This document shows, in pieces, positions 8,735 through 16,009 of a stretch of 64,000 nt of DNA. Position numbers and translations under genes: made by a program. Under the pieces are notes generated by a model, which was not told the origin of the DNA, searched no databases, and saw only the letters and a program-made list of their open reading frames with translations. Within the stretch, counting starts at the first letter, position 1. Each line of letters opens with the position of its first letter. The stretch comes from Candidatus Avoscillospira avicola. Its GTDB lineage: Bacteria > Bacillota > Clostridia > Oscillospirales > Oscillospiraceae. The DNA lies in the NCBI GenBank assembly GCA_018712245.1, contig DVHE01000058.1:1-64000 (forward strand), given 5' to 3'.

Positions 8735-9379
8735 TTACGGGGCGTGGGGGAGATTCCAGTGATAATAGGTAGCCAGCATCCGCAGCGCGAACACCGTGAA
8801 GATCACGGCGCCGGATGTGACCAGCTGCGGCGCGCCCAGGCGGTAGCACAGGAGGTAGAGGGCAGCGCCGATGATGACCGGCAGGGCATAGACGTGCTTG
8901 CGCAGCACCACCGGCATCCGCATGACGAAGAGGTCCCGGAGGATGCCGCCGCCGATGCCGGTGAGGAGGCCCAGGAAGACCAGCAGAAAGCCGTTGTCGG
9001 AAAAACCTGCGTTGATGCCCGCTTGGACGCCCACCACGGTAAAGGCGCCGAGGCCCAGGGCGTCGAAGATATTGGCCAGGGCCTCGACCTTGGTCTCGTA
9101 GTCGTGATAGCGGCCCCGGGAGATCACAGCCGCCAAAAACACCAGCAGAGCTGTCACCACCGCCACCAGCAGGTAGCGGTAATCCTGGAACATGGCTGGC
9201 GGGATGCGGCCGATGATGAGGTCCCGGACGACGCCGCCGCCCAGGGAGACAGTGACGCTGACCAGGATGACGCCGAAGAGGTCCAGATGGTACTTGAGCC
9301 CCACCAGCGCGCCGTTGAGGGCGAAGGCCACCATGCCGATCATTTCCACCACGGTGAGGAGAAATAAGGACCAGTCCAT
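8735..9379 (-). CDS. Trimeric intracellular cation (TRIC) channel family protein, UPF0126
   Basis: 214 residues with about seven membrane helices, made of two repeats of a UPF0126/TRIC half. Each half carries a glycine-rich motif and a following RD dipeptide (SLGGGVVRDLIIGR and GIGGGILRDLFVMR), the hallmark of prokaryotic TRIC channels, which conduct monovalent cations. ATG at 9379 follows GAAGGAGGG and lies 11 bp after the NUDIX gene stop; a longer reading frame into the NUDIX gene is rejected. Probably cotranscribed with the NUDIX gene. Confidence 0.92.
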   Translation of the reverse strand: MDWSLFLLTVVEMIGMVAFALNGALVGLKYHLDLFGVILVSVTVSLGGGVVRDLIIGRIPPAMFQDYRYLLVAVVTALLVFLAAVISRGRYHDYETKVEALANIFDALGLGAFTVVGVQAGINAGFSDNGFLLVFLGLLTGIGGGILRDLFVMRMPVVLRKHVYALPVIIGAALYLLCYRLGAPQLVTSGAVIFTVFALRMLATYYHWNLPHAP

Positions 9380-9390
9380 GGCACCCTCCT

Positions 9391-9864
9391 TCAGGCCGGG
9401 GGCAGCGGCGTCCCGTCGAGGACGGCCTCCGCCAGATGATCGTCTTGATACGTGAGCTTCAGGGAGAAAAAGGGCGCGTCCCGGGCGATCAGGGAGAGGA
9501 AAATCCGGTCCCCGGGCCAGAGGTTCAGCGCCGGCACCTCCGCTTTCGGGACCCACCGCAGGTCGCCCTCGTCGCAGGGCGTGAGTTCGCCTTCCCACTG
9601 GTCGGCGGTGAAGAGGTGCATGTACTCCGCCTCGTCCTGGTTGTTTATGAAGGTGACGATGCCCCGGAACTGCCAGCGCTTCAGCGTCAGGCCGGTCTCC
9701 TCCCGGACCTCCCGCAGCAGGCATTCCTCCGGGCTCTCCTGGAATTCAAATTTGCCGCCCACACCGATCCACTTGCCGTGGTTGATGTCGTGGTTCTTTT
9801 TTACCCGGTGGAGCATCAGATAGGCGTCGTCCCGGGTGAGGTAGCACAAGGTGGTGTTCAGCAA
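9391..9864 (-). CDS. NUDIX hydrolase (MutT/8-oxo-dGTPase-like)
   Basis: 157 residues. The NUDIX box is complete (G-x5-E-x7-REVREETGL, in the stretch beginning GGKFEFQE), with Mg2+-binding glutamates intact. Family members cleave nucleoside diphosphates linked to another moiety; the N-terminal pattern (TLCYLTRDDAYLMLHR, GKWIGVGGK) is closest to the MutT/8-oxo-dGTP diphosphatase group, but substrate cannot be fixed from sequence. First gene of a two-gene minus-strand unit with the TRIC channel. Confidence 0.92.
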   Translation of the reverse strand: MLNTTLCYLTRDDAYLMLHRVKKNHDINHGKWIGVGGKFEFQESPEECLLREVREETGLTLKRWQFRGIVTFINNQDEAEYMHLFTADQWEGELTPCDEGDLRWVPKAEVPALNLWPGDRIFLSLIARDAPFFSLKLTYQDDHLAEAVLDGTPLPPA

Positions 9865-9987
9865 GGAAACGGCCTCCCTTTCAAAAAACTACCGTGATTA
9901 TAGCATGGGCCGGGGTGAAACGCAATGACGGGGAGAGGATGGGGAAAACGCACAAAAAGGGGGAGTAAATATTGGAAAATGTGCTGC

Positions 9988-10016
9988 TTGAGGTCGTGGA
10001 TAACCTGTGGTAAAAT
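9988..10016 (+). promoter_or_regulatory. Promoter of the MsmX-type ATPase gene
   Basis: -35 TTGAGG (9988-9993), 17-bp spacer, -10 TAAAAT (10011-10016). Expected start near 10023, leaving a leader of about 180 nt. Confidence 0.75.
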
Positions 10017-10205
10017 ACACCTGTATTATAGCCGGCCATGGGTACTCCACTGAATACCTTTGGCAGGTGAAAAAAAGGAGGAAAAGCACCATCCGCCTGA
10101 CTAGCGGTGCGGCAGTGTGGAGACCTGTCGTAACGCGGCGCCTGCCAGCGCGCAGGGCCGTGAGATCACAGCTTGCGGAGGCACTGTGGTCATAGTCGTA
10201 AACGC
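10017..10205 (+). other. Long leader of the ATPase gene with an orphan Shine-Dalgarno
   Basis: The leader holds a perfect AAAGGAGG (10074-10081) that is not followed by ATG, GTG or TTG at proper spacing; ATC sits at the expected place. The real start at 10206 has only a weak or distant ribosome site (GGAGG about 24 bases upstream). No riboswitch class is recognised. The interval 9865-9987 shows nothing beyond the two divergent starts. Confidence 0.4.
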
Positions 10206-11408
10206 ATGGCAAAAGTTATCCTGAAGAACGTCAAGAAGATCTATCCTTTCGTCAGCGGTGAGAACAAGAAGAAAAAGAAGAAGAAGGACGACGAGCCCCA
10301 GAAGGAAAAGGCCAATCTGCAAATTACCGATAAGGGCGTTGTGGCGGTGCAGGAGTTCAACCTGGAAATCGCCGACAAGGAATTTATCGTGTTGGTCGGC
10401 CCCTCCGGCTGCGGCAAGTCCACCACCCTTCGCATGGTCGCCGGTCTGGAAGAAATCACGGAAGGCGAGCTGTGGATTGGCGAAAAGCTGGTCAACGACG
10501 TGGCCCCCAAGGACCGTGATATCGCCATGGTCTTCCAGAACTACGCGCTGTATCCCCACATGACCGTGTATGACAACATGGCCTTCTCTCTCAAGCTGAA
10601 GAAGACGCCGAAGGATGAAATCGACCGCAAGGTCCGCGAAGCTGCCGAGATCCTGGATATTACCCAGTACCTCAACCGGAAGCCCAAGGCCCTGTCCGGC
10701 GGTCAGCGCCAGCGTGTTGCTATCGGCCGCGCCATCGTGCGTGATCCTCAGGTGTTCCTGATGGACGAGCCTCTGTCCAACTTGGACGCCAAGCTCCGTA
10801 ACCAGATGCGTGCGGAAATCATCAAGCTGCGGCAGAAGATCAACACCACCTTTATTTATGTTACCCACGACCAGACCGAAGCCATGACCCTGGGCGATCG
10901 CATCGTCATCATGCGTGACGGCTTCATCCAGCAGATCGGCACCCCCCAGGAAGTGTTCGATCATCCCGCCAACCTCTTCGTGGCCGGCTTCATCGGCACG
11001 CCTCAGATGAACTTCTTCGACGCCACCCTGGAGAAGAGCGGCGACACCTACTATGTCAACACCTGCGGCGTCCGCATTGACCTGCCCGACGACAAGCAGG
11101 CCGCGCTGAAAGCCGGCAATGTGCAGCCCCAGCCCATCACCCTGGGCATCCGTCCCGACCACATTGTCCTGTGCGACCCCGCTGCGCCGCATGCCATCGA
11201 CGCCCGCGTGGACGTCACCGAGCTGATGGGCAGCACCATCCATATGCACGTCAACATCAACGGCAAGGATGCCATCGTCATCCTGCCCACCATCGACCTG
11301 GCCAACGAGAACAAGAACGGCTTCAACTATGGTGATAAGATCGACATCACCTTCGGTGGCAACGTCGTGCATCTGTTCAGCAAGGAAACCGAGAAGAACC
11401 TCATCTAA
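10206..11408 (+). CDS. ABC transporter ATPase of the MsmX/UgpC/MalK type
   Basis: 400 residues. Walker [10 protein letters not shown] (Lys71), signature LSGGQRQR, Walker B VFLMDEPLSNLD, switch-His region YVTHDQTEA, then a C-terminal TOBE/regulatory domain from about residue 250. Members energise many CUT1 sugar importers. No permease adjoins it, whereas the CUT1 system at 36.2-39.9 kb lacks an ATPase, so this is its likely partner (inference). Odd feature: a lysine-rich insertion at residues about 20-44 (seven consecutive Lys, then Asp/Glu) between the first beta strand and the rest of the fold. The ATG at 10206 gives the family N-terminus MAKVILKNVKKIYP; a TTG at 10173 is possible but non-homologous. 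Confidence 0.93.
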   Translation: MAKVILKNVKKIYPFVSGENKKKKKKKDDEPQKEKANLQITDKGVVAVQEFNLEIADKEFIVLVGPSGCGKSTTLRMVAGLEEITEGELWIGEKLVNDVAPKDRDIAMVFQNYALYPHMTVYDNMAFSLKLKKTPKDEIDRKVREAAEILDITQYLNRKPKALSGGQRQRVAIGRAIVRDPQVFLMDEPLSNLDAKLRNQMRAEIIKLRQKINTTFIYVTHDQTEAMTLGDRIVIMRDGFIQQIGTPQEVFDHPANLFVAGFIGTPQMNFFDATLEKSGDTYYVNTCGVRIDLPDDKQAALKAGNVQPQPITLGIRPDHIVLCDPAAPHAIDARVDVTELMGSTIHMHVNINGKDAIVILPTIDLANENKNGFNYGDKIDITFGGNVVHLFSKETEKNLI

Positions 11409-11427
11409 TTTTCCCCCTACATTACGT

Positions 11428-11466
11428 AAAAAATCAGTCGGCCCAATCGGGCCGGCTGATTTTTTG
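11428..11466. terminator. Bidirectional terminator between ATPase and gluQ genes
   Basis: Stem ATCAGTCGGCCC/GGGCCGGCTGAT (11433-11444, 11449-11460, one G-U pair) flanked by A-run and T-run, so it works in both directions. Confidence 0.88.
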
Positions 11467-11488
11467 TGTGTTTGGGCAAGGAATGCGG

Positions 11489-12400
11489 CTATCCGTTGCC
11501 GCCGACGGTGACGGCCTCCCGCGGCACCAGTGCCCAGTCGAACATCGGAATCAACTCCTGGGCGGAGATGGCTTCCGGCGCCGGCAGCAGTCCGGCCCAG
11601 TGGGCCAGCAGACCCAGGATGTCCTCAGGTTTCCGGCTTTGGCGCAGCACGCCCAGGTCCAGGTCCCGATCCCGCTTACTCAGGCGGCGGCCATCGGGGG
11701 AGAGGAGCAGCGGCACGTGGGTAAAGCGGGGCGGCGTCAGGCCCAGCAGGTGGTAGAGATAGAGCTGCCGCGGCGTGGAGGAGAGGAGGTCCATGCCCCG
11801 CACTACTTCGGTGACGCCGCCGGCGGCGTCGTCCACCACCACCGCCAGCTGATAGGCGTAGACTCCGTCGGCCCGGCGGATGATAAAATCGCCGCAGTTC
11901 CGGGCCAGATTCTCCTCGTAGTGCCCCTGGAGGCCGTCCTCCACTGCCCAGACCTGATCCGGTACCGCCAGCCGCCAGGCCGGCGGCTTGGTCTTGGCGG
12001 CCCGCTGACCCGGGCTCAGATTCCGGCAGGTACCGGCGTAGATCACCTGCCCGTCGGCGGCGTGGGGCGCCGAGGCCGCGTGCAGCTCCGTGCGGCTGCA
12101 ATAGCAGGGGTAGACCAGCCCCCGGGACTCCAGCCGGGCAAAGGCTTCGGCGTAGGCCGCGCTCCGGCGGCTCTGGGGCGTCTGCTCGCGGTCCCAGGTG
12201 AGGCCCAGCCACCGGAGGTCTTCCTTTAAGGTTTCGATGTATGCGCCCTTGCACCGGTCCGGGTCTAGGTCCTCGATGCGCAAAATCAGCTCGCCGCCCT
12301 GGCTGCGCACCGAAAGCCAGCTGAGGAGCGCCGCGAAGACGTTGCCCAGGTGCATCCGCCCGGAGGGGCTGGGGGCGAACCGCCCCACCACGTTATTCAT
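11489..12400 (-). CDS. gluQ: Glutamyl-Q tRNA(Asp) synthetase
   Basis: 303 residues, the size of GluQRS (YadB), which lacks the anticodon-binding half of GluRS and attaches glutamate to queuosine in tRNA(Asp). Seen: GRFAPSPSGRMHLGN at the N-terminus (HIGH-like region), zinc ligands in YPCYCSRTEL and YAGTCR, and the KMSKS-like LSKRD near residue 255. It starts inside the end of the upstream membrane-protein gene (8-bp overlap), which indicates translational coupling in the GntR operon. A longer N-terminal reading is rejected because the conserved start is MNNVVGRFAPSPSG. Confidence 0.92.
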   Translation of the reverse strand: MNNVVGRFAPSPSGRMHLGNVFAALLSWLSVRSQGGELILRIEDLDPDRCKGAYIETLKEDLRWLGLTWDREQTPQSRRSAAYAEAFARLESRGLVYPCYCSRTELHAASAPHAADGQVIYAGTCRNLSPGQRAAKTKPPAWRLAVPDQVWAVEDGLQGHYEENLARNCGDFIIRRADGVYAYQLAVVVDDAAGGVTEVVRGMDLLSSTPRQLYLYHLLGLTPPRFTHVPLLLSPDGRRLSKRDRDLDLGVLRQSRKPEDILGLLAHWAGLLPAPEAISAQELIPMFDWALVPREAVTVGGNG

Positions 12401-13760
12401 AGCGCGCCTCCGAAACTTGGGCATAGAGCGCCTCCACGCCGTCGCCACCGAAGAAGTAAGCCCGGTCCGCCGTCTCCAGCAGCAAAAACGGCGGGGACTC
12501 CGGATTCAGGCAGAGGGTGGAGAGGCCGTAGCCCTCTACGTTGAAGCTGCCCTTGAGCAGGTCCTCCATGCCGGTGCCGGCCACACGCCAGCAGTCGGGC
12601 AGCTCCTCCAGCAGCACCGCATCGGTGATTTCCTCCAGGCCCACCCGGTAGGTGCTGAGGGCCTGGCTGGCTACCACGGCGTCGTCCTCCAGCCGCAGCT
12701 CCAGCGGCGAGAACTCCTCCAGCATCAGCCAGACGCCCAGCAGCGGCAGCAGCAGAATCATGGCTGCCGTGATGCCCATGAGCCACTTGGCCGCGGGCCG
12801 GGCCAGGTTCATGGACATCCCCATGCCCACCCGCTCGTTGACCATCAGGTGGGTGTTGTTGGGATTGTAGTAGAAAAGGCCCCAGAGCCAGTAGTCGTCC
12901 TCGTCCACCAGGGGCGTCTCGGTGCGGCCCAGGGTCAGCCGCCGCTGGGCCCGGCGGGCGGCGAATTCGGTCTGAAGGCTGGCCACCAGCAGCGCCACGC
13001 AGTAGACGCCGGTCCAAATCATGTACCAGGCCATGTTGCCGCCGGAGGCCCAGATGGCCAGGGAATAGGCGGCGGTCAGATACGACATCAGAAGCCAGCA
13101 CTTGGTCCAGTTGTACCGGCGGACCCGGGTCAGGGCGGCGGAGAGGGTCTGGTCGGCGTCCAGGGCGTCCAGCCGCTGGCGGTAGACCAGGGGATAGAAC
13201 AGCAGGCTCATGGCCGTAATTAAGACGCACATCCCGACGGTGGTGCCCAGCACCACCGCCACGTCGAGGGTCCAGGGATCCAGGGCCAGGGAGATCAGCG
13301 GCAGAGCCGAGAGCAGCACCGGTGGCAGGAACCACGCGGTGGGCGTCCGGTGCATGGGTTTGGCCGGGGGCAGCTCCACCACGGTCTTGCCCTGGGTGGG
13401 GGCGTACCAGCCCCGGGCCTTTTTCAGCGCCTTGAGGGTATTGTGGGCCTTGCCGAAGAGATAGTAGGGCAGGACAATGGCCGCGATCAGCCACAGGCAT
13501 CCGAGGGTGGTGACGATGGAGACCCAGGGCAGACAGGCAATGCCCACCATCACCACCGTGAGAATCAAGAACATCCAGAGAAGCTGCCGGCGGAAGTCCT
13601 GGCAGACGGCCTCCACCTCCGGGGCGCGGCGCCCCTCGGGCGTCAGCGTGACGGCAAGGATCAGGTTGTTGCGCTCCTTGGAGTTGTTCCGCAGGACGAC
13701 ATAGAGAATCGGCAGGGCCAGGTAAAAGCATCCGGCCAGGAAAATATTGCCCCAGGACAT
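12393..13760 (-). CDS. Membrane protein with DUF5808-like domain
   Basis: 455 residues with about nine hydrophobic segments. A conserved cytosolic block around WLWGLFYYNPNNTHLMV, followed by ERVGMGMSMNLARP, is typical of DUF5808/YtrA-associated membrane proteins (family recalled, function unknown). A C-terminal soluble part after the last helix (about 355-455) is predicted outside or in the cytosol. ATG at 13760 follows AAGGGGG. The gene lies 13 bp after the stop of a YtrA-type GntR repressor and overlaps gluQ by 8 bp. Such GntR/membrane-protein pairs often respond to cell-envelope stress (inference). Confidence 0.8.
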   Translation of the reverse strand: MSWGNIFLAGCFYLALPILYVVLRNNSKERNNLILAVTLTPEGRRAPEVEAVCQDFRRQLLWMFLILTVVMVGIACLPWVSIVTTLGCLWLIAAIVLPYYLFGKAHNTLKALKKARGWYAPTQGKTVVELPPAKPMHRTPTAWFLPPVLLSALPLISLALDPWTLDVAVVLGTTVGMCVLITAMSLLFYPLVYRQRLDALDADQTLSAALTRVRRYNWTKCWLLMSYLTAAYSLAIWASGGNMAWYMIWTGVYCVALLVASLQTEFAARRAQRRLTLGRTETPLVDEDDYWLWGLFYYNPNNTHLMVNERVGMGMSMNLARPAAKWLMGITAAMILLLPLLGVWLMLEEFSPLELRLEDDAVVASQALSTYRVGLEEITDAVLLEELPDCWRVAGTGMEDLLKGSFNVEGYGLSTLCLNPESPPFLLLETADRAYFFGGDGVEALYAQVSEARYE

Positions 13761-13773
13761 GAGAATCCCCCTT

Positions 13774-14136
13774 TCAAGCTCCGCCATAGACCTGGCGGCA
13801 TTGCTCCAACACGGTTTCCAGCGGTACTCCGGCAGCCCGGGCCTCGGTGACCGCCAGACGCAGGGCCTGGCGGGTGGCCTCGGGCAGTGTGCCGGTCTGA
13901 CAGGGTGCTACCACCGTACCGCTGCGCCGGTCCGCCTGGAGATAGCCCTCCTGCTTCAACAGCCCGTAGGCTTTGCTGACGGTCATCATGTTCACCCCCA
14001 GGCTCTCGGCCAGGGTGCGGATGGGCGGCATTTGGGTGCCCGGCGACAGCGTCCCGCCGGCGATACCGGCGACGATCTCGTTTCGAATCTGCTGGTATAT
14101 GGGCGTATCCAGGGAAAAGTCCAGATGCAGCAGCAT
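13774..14136 (-). CDS. GntR-family transcriptional regulator, YtrA subfamily
   Basis: 120 residues: winged helix-turn-helix (DTPIYQQIRNEIVAGI, TLAESLGVNMMTVSKAYGLLKQEGYL) followed by only a short helical tail, as in YtrA-type repressors with no ligand domain. ATG at 14136 is preceded by AGGAGG. First gene of the operon with the DUF5808 membrane protein and gluQ. The promoter lies inside a perfect 19-bp inverted repeat, strongly suggesting autorepression. Confidence 0.92.
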   Translation of the reverse strand: MLLHLDFSLDTPIYQQIRNEIVAGIAGGTLSPGTQMPPIRTLAESLGVNMMTVSKAYGLLKQEGYLQADRRSGTVVAPCQTGTLPEATRQALRLAVTEARAAGVPLETVLEQCRQVYGGA

Positions 14137-14147
14137 GGGCCACCTCC

Positions 14148-14197
14148 TTTGCATTCTTTGTATTATTGAGTATAATACAAAGAATGCAAAAAGTCAA
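14148..14197 (-). promoter_or_regulatory. Autoregulated promoter with perfect GntR operator
   Basis: Minus strand: -35 TTGACT (14192-14197), 17-bp spacer, -10 TATACT (14169-14174). A perfect inverted repeat with 19-bp arms TTTGCATTCTTTGTATTAT (14148-14166) and its complement (14172-14190), 5-bp centre, covers the spacer, the -10 and the start site and touches the ribosome site. Binding would block initiation. Confidence 0.88.
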
Positions 14198-14306
14198 GCA
14201 ACCCAATGGCTGGCATGCTTCCGTCATAAGGACTGATGCGCACATCGTCTCGCTGATTTGCGATGTCTGAACCCCTCCGTCAAACGCACCAGGACGCGAT
14301 TCTGCC

Positions 14307-14701
14307 GTAGGGGCGCGCATTGCGCGTCCGCCTGGCTGCAATGCCAGAGCGCTGTCGCCGAACGAAGCGGCCCAAAGCCTCCCCTTGGTGCCCAAGGGGA
14401 GGTGGCGCAAAGTGCCGGAGGGGATCAGAACTTGCGTCTACAGCAGGGTGACAACCCCTCCGTCATGGCTTCGCCATGCCCCCGGGTTGCCGCTAAGCCT
14501 TCCCGGCCCGCGTTGCGGTCCGCCAAGGCAAGCGGCTGCCCAATCGCTGCGGTCGCTTGTTCTGCCACTGGCAGCGCTCCCTTGCGGGCCCTTTACACAA
14601 GGGGGCCTTTGAGGTGCAGTGGTATGAACGGGCTTTTCGCAACTGTCGCACCTTTCATGAAATGCCGCTTCGCGGCGCGGACGCGCAATGCGCGCCCCTA
14701 C
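14307..14701. repeat. 395-bp non-coding element with 24-bp terminal inverted repeats
   Basis: The ends 14307-14330 and 14678-14701 are exact inverted copies (start GTAGGGGCGCGCATTGCGCG). Inside are an 11-bp stem CCTCCCCTTGG/CCAAGGGGAGG (14378-14402), a small ATGGCTTCGCCAT hairpin, and no supported gene. The same 24-mer recurs at 17266-17289. It looks like a mobilised or recombined BIME/MITE-like repeat. It occupies most of the 700-bp gap between the GntR and racemase-like genes, and the remaining flanks show nothing. Confidence 0.8.
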
Positions 14702-14834
14702 GACAATAACGGAGGTTGGCACGTTTGGAGCAAGTATTCTGTCAGCACGGCTGACCATGCAGGCCGCTCCTGAGGCGACCCCGCCGGCACTTTGCACCCT
14801 CGGGTTTTCAGTCTGCTCTGCCATGGCGCGAAAA

Positions 14835-14877
14835 ACAGCCGGAGAGCGCTGCCGTCTTGGCAGCTCTCTCCGGCTGT
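14835..14877 (-). terminator. Terminator of the femX-alr unit
   Basis: Stem ACAGCCGGAGAG/CTCTCCGGCTGT (14835-14846, 14866-14877) with an inner GCTGCC/GGCAGC helix; on the minus strand a run of five T follows. Confidence 0.88.
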
Positions 14878-14917
14878 TTCTCTTTCAAAATCCTGCATTG
14901 CGGTGCAAGTCCGGTTT

Positions 14918-16000
14918 TCAGAGAAAGCGGATCTCCATACCTCGGACCAGCAGGGGGTTGATGTCCAGAATGGCGGTGTCGCCCACGGAGCAGGTGGCGT
15001 TGGTGACATCGCAGACGGTGTGGAGCATCCCTACATGGCCCAGCACCGGGCAGAGGGAGCCGTTGATGCGGACATAGAGCTTTTTTCGCCGCAAAATGTT
15101 CAAAAATGCCCGGATCATGGCCCGAATGCAGTCCCGGAACCGGAAAATATCGTCGCCGTAGGTAACGGCAAAGCCGTGGTACCAGCCTACGGGGATCACG
15201 GCGATGCGGGTGGGGCGGCGGGCCTTCCAGGCGGCGCCGTAGCCGGTGGTGTGGCCGGTGGGGAGCCAGCGAATCTCGTCCACGGTGGCCTCGCAGCGGC
15301 CCACCCGCCGGAGGTCGGCCTTGACCAGGACCCGGCCCAGCAGCGCCGAGCCGATTCGCGCGCCGTTCATGTGCAGCTCCGGCCAGCGGAGGAAGGCGGT
15401 GGAGTTGCAGCAGTGGGCTGCGCCGGGCTCCACGCCTGCCTTCTCCAAAGCGGCGATGACCCCTTTGAATGTCTCCGCTTGGGCGAAGACGGAATTTTCG
15501 TTGCAGAAGGCCGAGTGGAAGTGGGTATAGATCCCGGTGACGGCCAGGTTGTCGTTGTGGCGGTAGACCGAGAGAATCTTCTCGGTCTCATGGGGCATGA
15601 AGCCGTAGCGGCCCATGCCGGTATCCACCTTCACGTGGACCTCGGCCACGGTACCCCGCTGGAGGGCCAGGCTGTTGAGGGCCGCGGCCTCGGCGGAGCA
15701 GGAGATGGTGGCGATGACGTCCAGGTCCAGCATCTGCTGGAGCTCTTCCGGGTCGGTGGTGGGCCGGAGCATGAGAATCTCTGCCTGGGCGAACTGGGCG
15801 CGAATCTCCAGAGCCTCGGCGATTTCCGTCACGGCGAAGCGGCGGATGCCCGCTTCCCAGCACAGCTGCGCCATGGGGCCCACGCCCAGACCGTAGCCGT
15901 TGCCCTTGAGAACGGCCCAGAGGGGCGTCTTCCCGGCCAGCGTCAGAAGCCGGTCCAGGTTGTAGCGGATGGCCGCTGTTTCTACACAATATGCCTTCAA
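14918..16000 (-). CDS. Alanine racemase-family PLP protein with altered active site
   Basis: 360 residues, fold type III PLP enzyme (Alr). The PLP lysine is Lys32 (AVLKGNGYG) and the catalytic tyrosine of the YGA motif is kept (Tyr254). Two usual positions differ. The G-Y-A-D-G loop is GWYHG, placing Trp273 where Geobacillus Alr has Tyr284. The C-M-D segment is G-M-L. Substrate specificity may therefore differ from L/D-alanine, and racemase activity is not certain. TTG start at 16000 preceded by GGTGAGG. It follows femX by 9 bp, so an envelope amino acid role (supplying or interconverting a bridge residue) is a reasonable inference. Confidence 0.82.
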   Translation of the reverse strand: MKAYCVETAAIRYNLDRLLTLAGKTPLWAVLKGNGYGLGVGPMAQLCWEAGIRRFAVTEIAEALEIRAQFAQAEILMLRPTTDPEELQQMLDLDVIATISCSAEAAALNSLALQRGTVAEVHVKVDTGMGRYGFMPHETEKILSVYRHNDNLAVTGIYTHFHSAFCNENSVFAQAETFKGVIAALEKAGVEPGAAHCCNSTAFLRWPELHMNGARIGSALLGRVLVKADLRRVGRCEATVDEIRWLPTGHTTGYGAAWKARRPTRIAVIPVGWYHGFAVTYGDDIFRFRDCIRAMIRAFLNILRRKKLYVRINGSLCPVLGHVGMLHTVCDVTNATCSVGDTAILDINPLLVRGMEIRFL

Positions 16001-16009
16001 ATCCTCACC

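Noticed and set aside
10007-10195. Small gene in the ATPase leader
   Set aside because: It starts upstream of the predicted transcription start and without a ribosome site; composition is Arg-rich and not protein-like.
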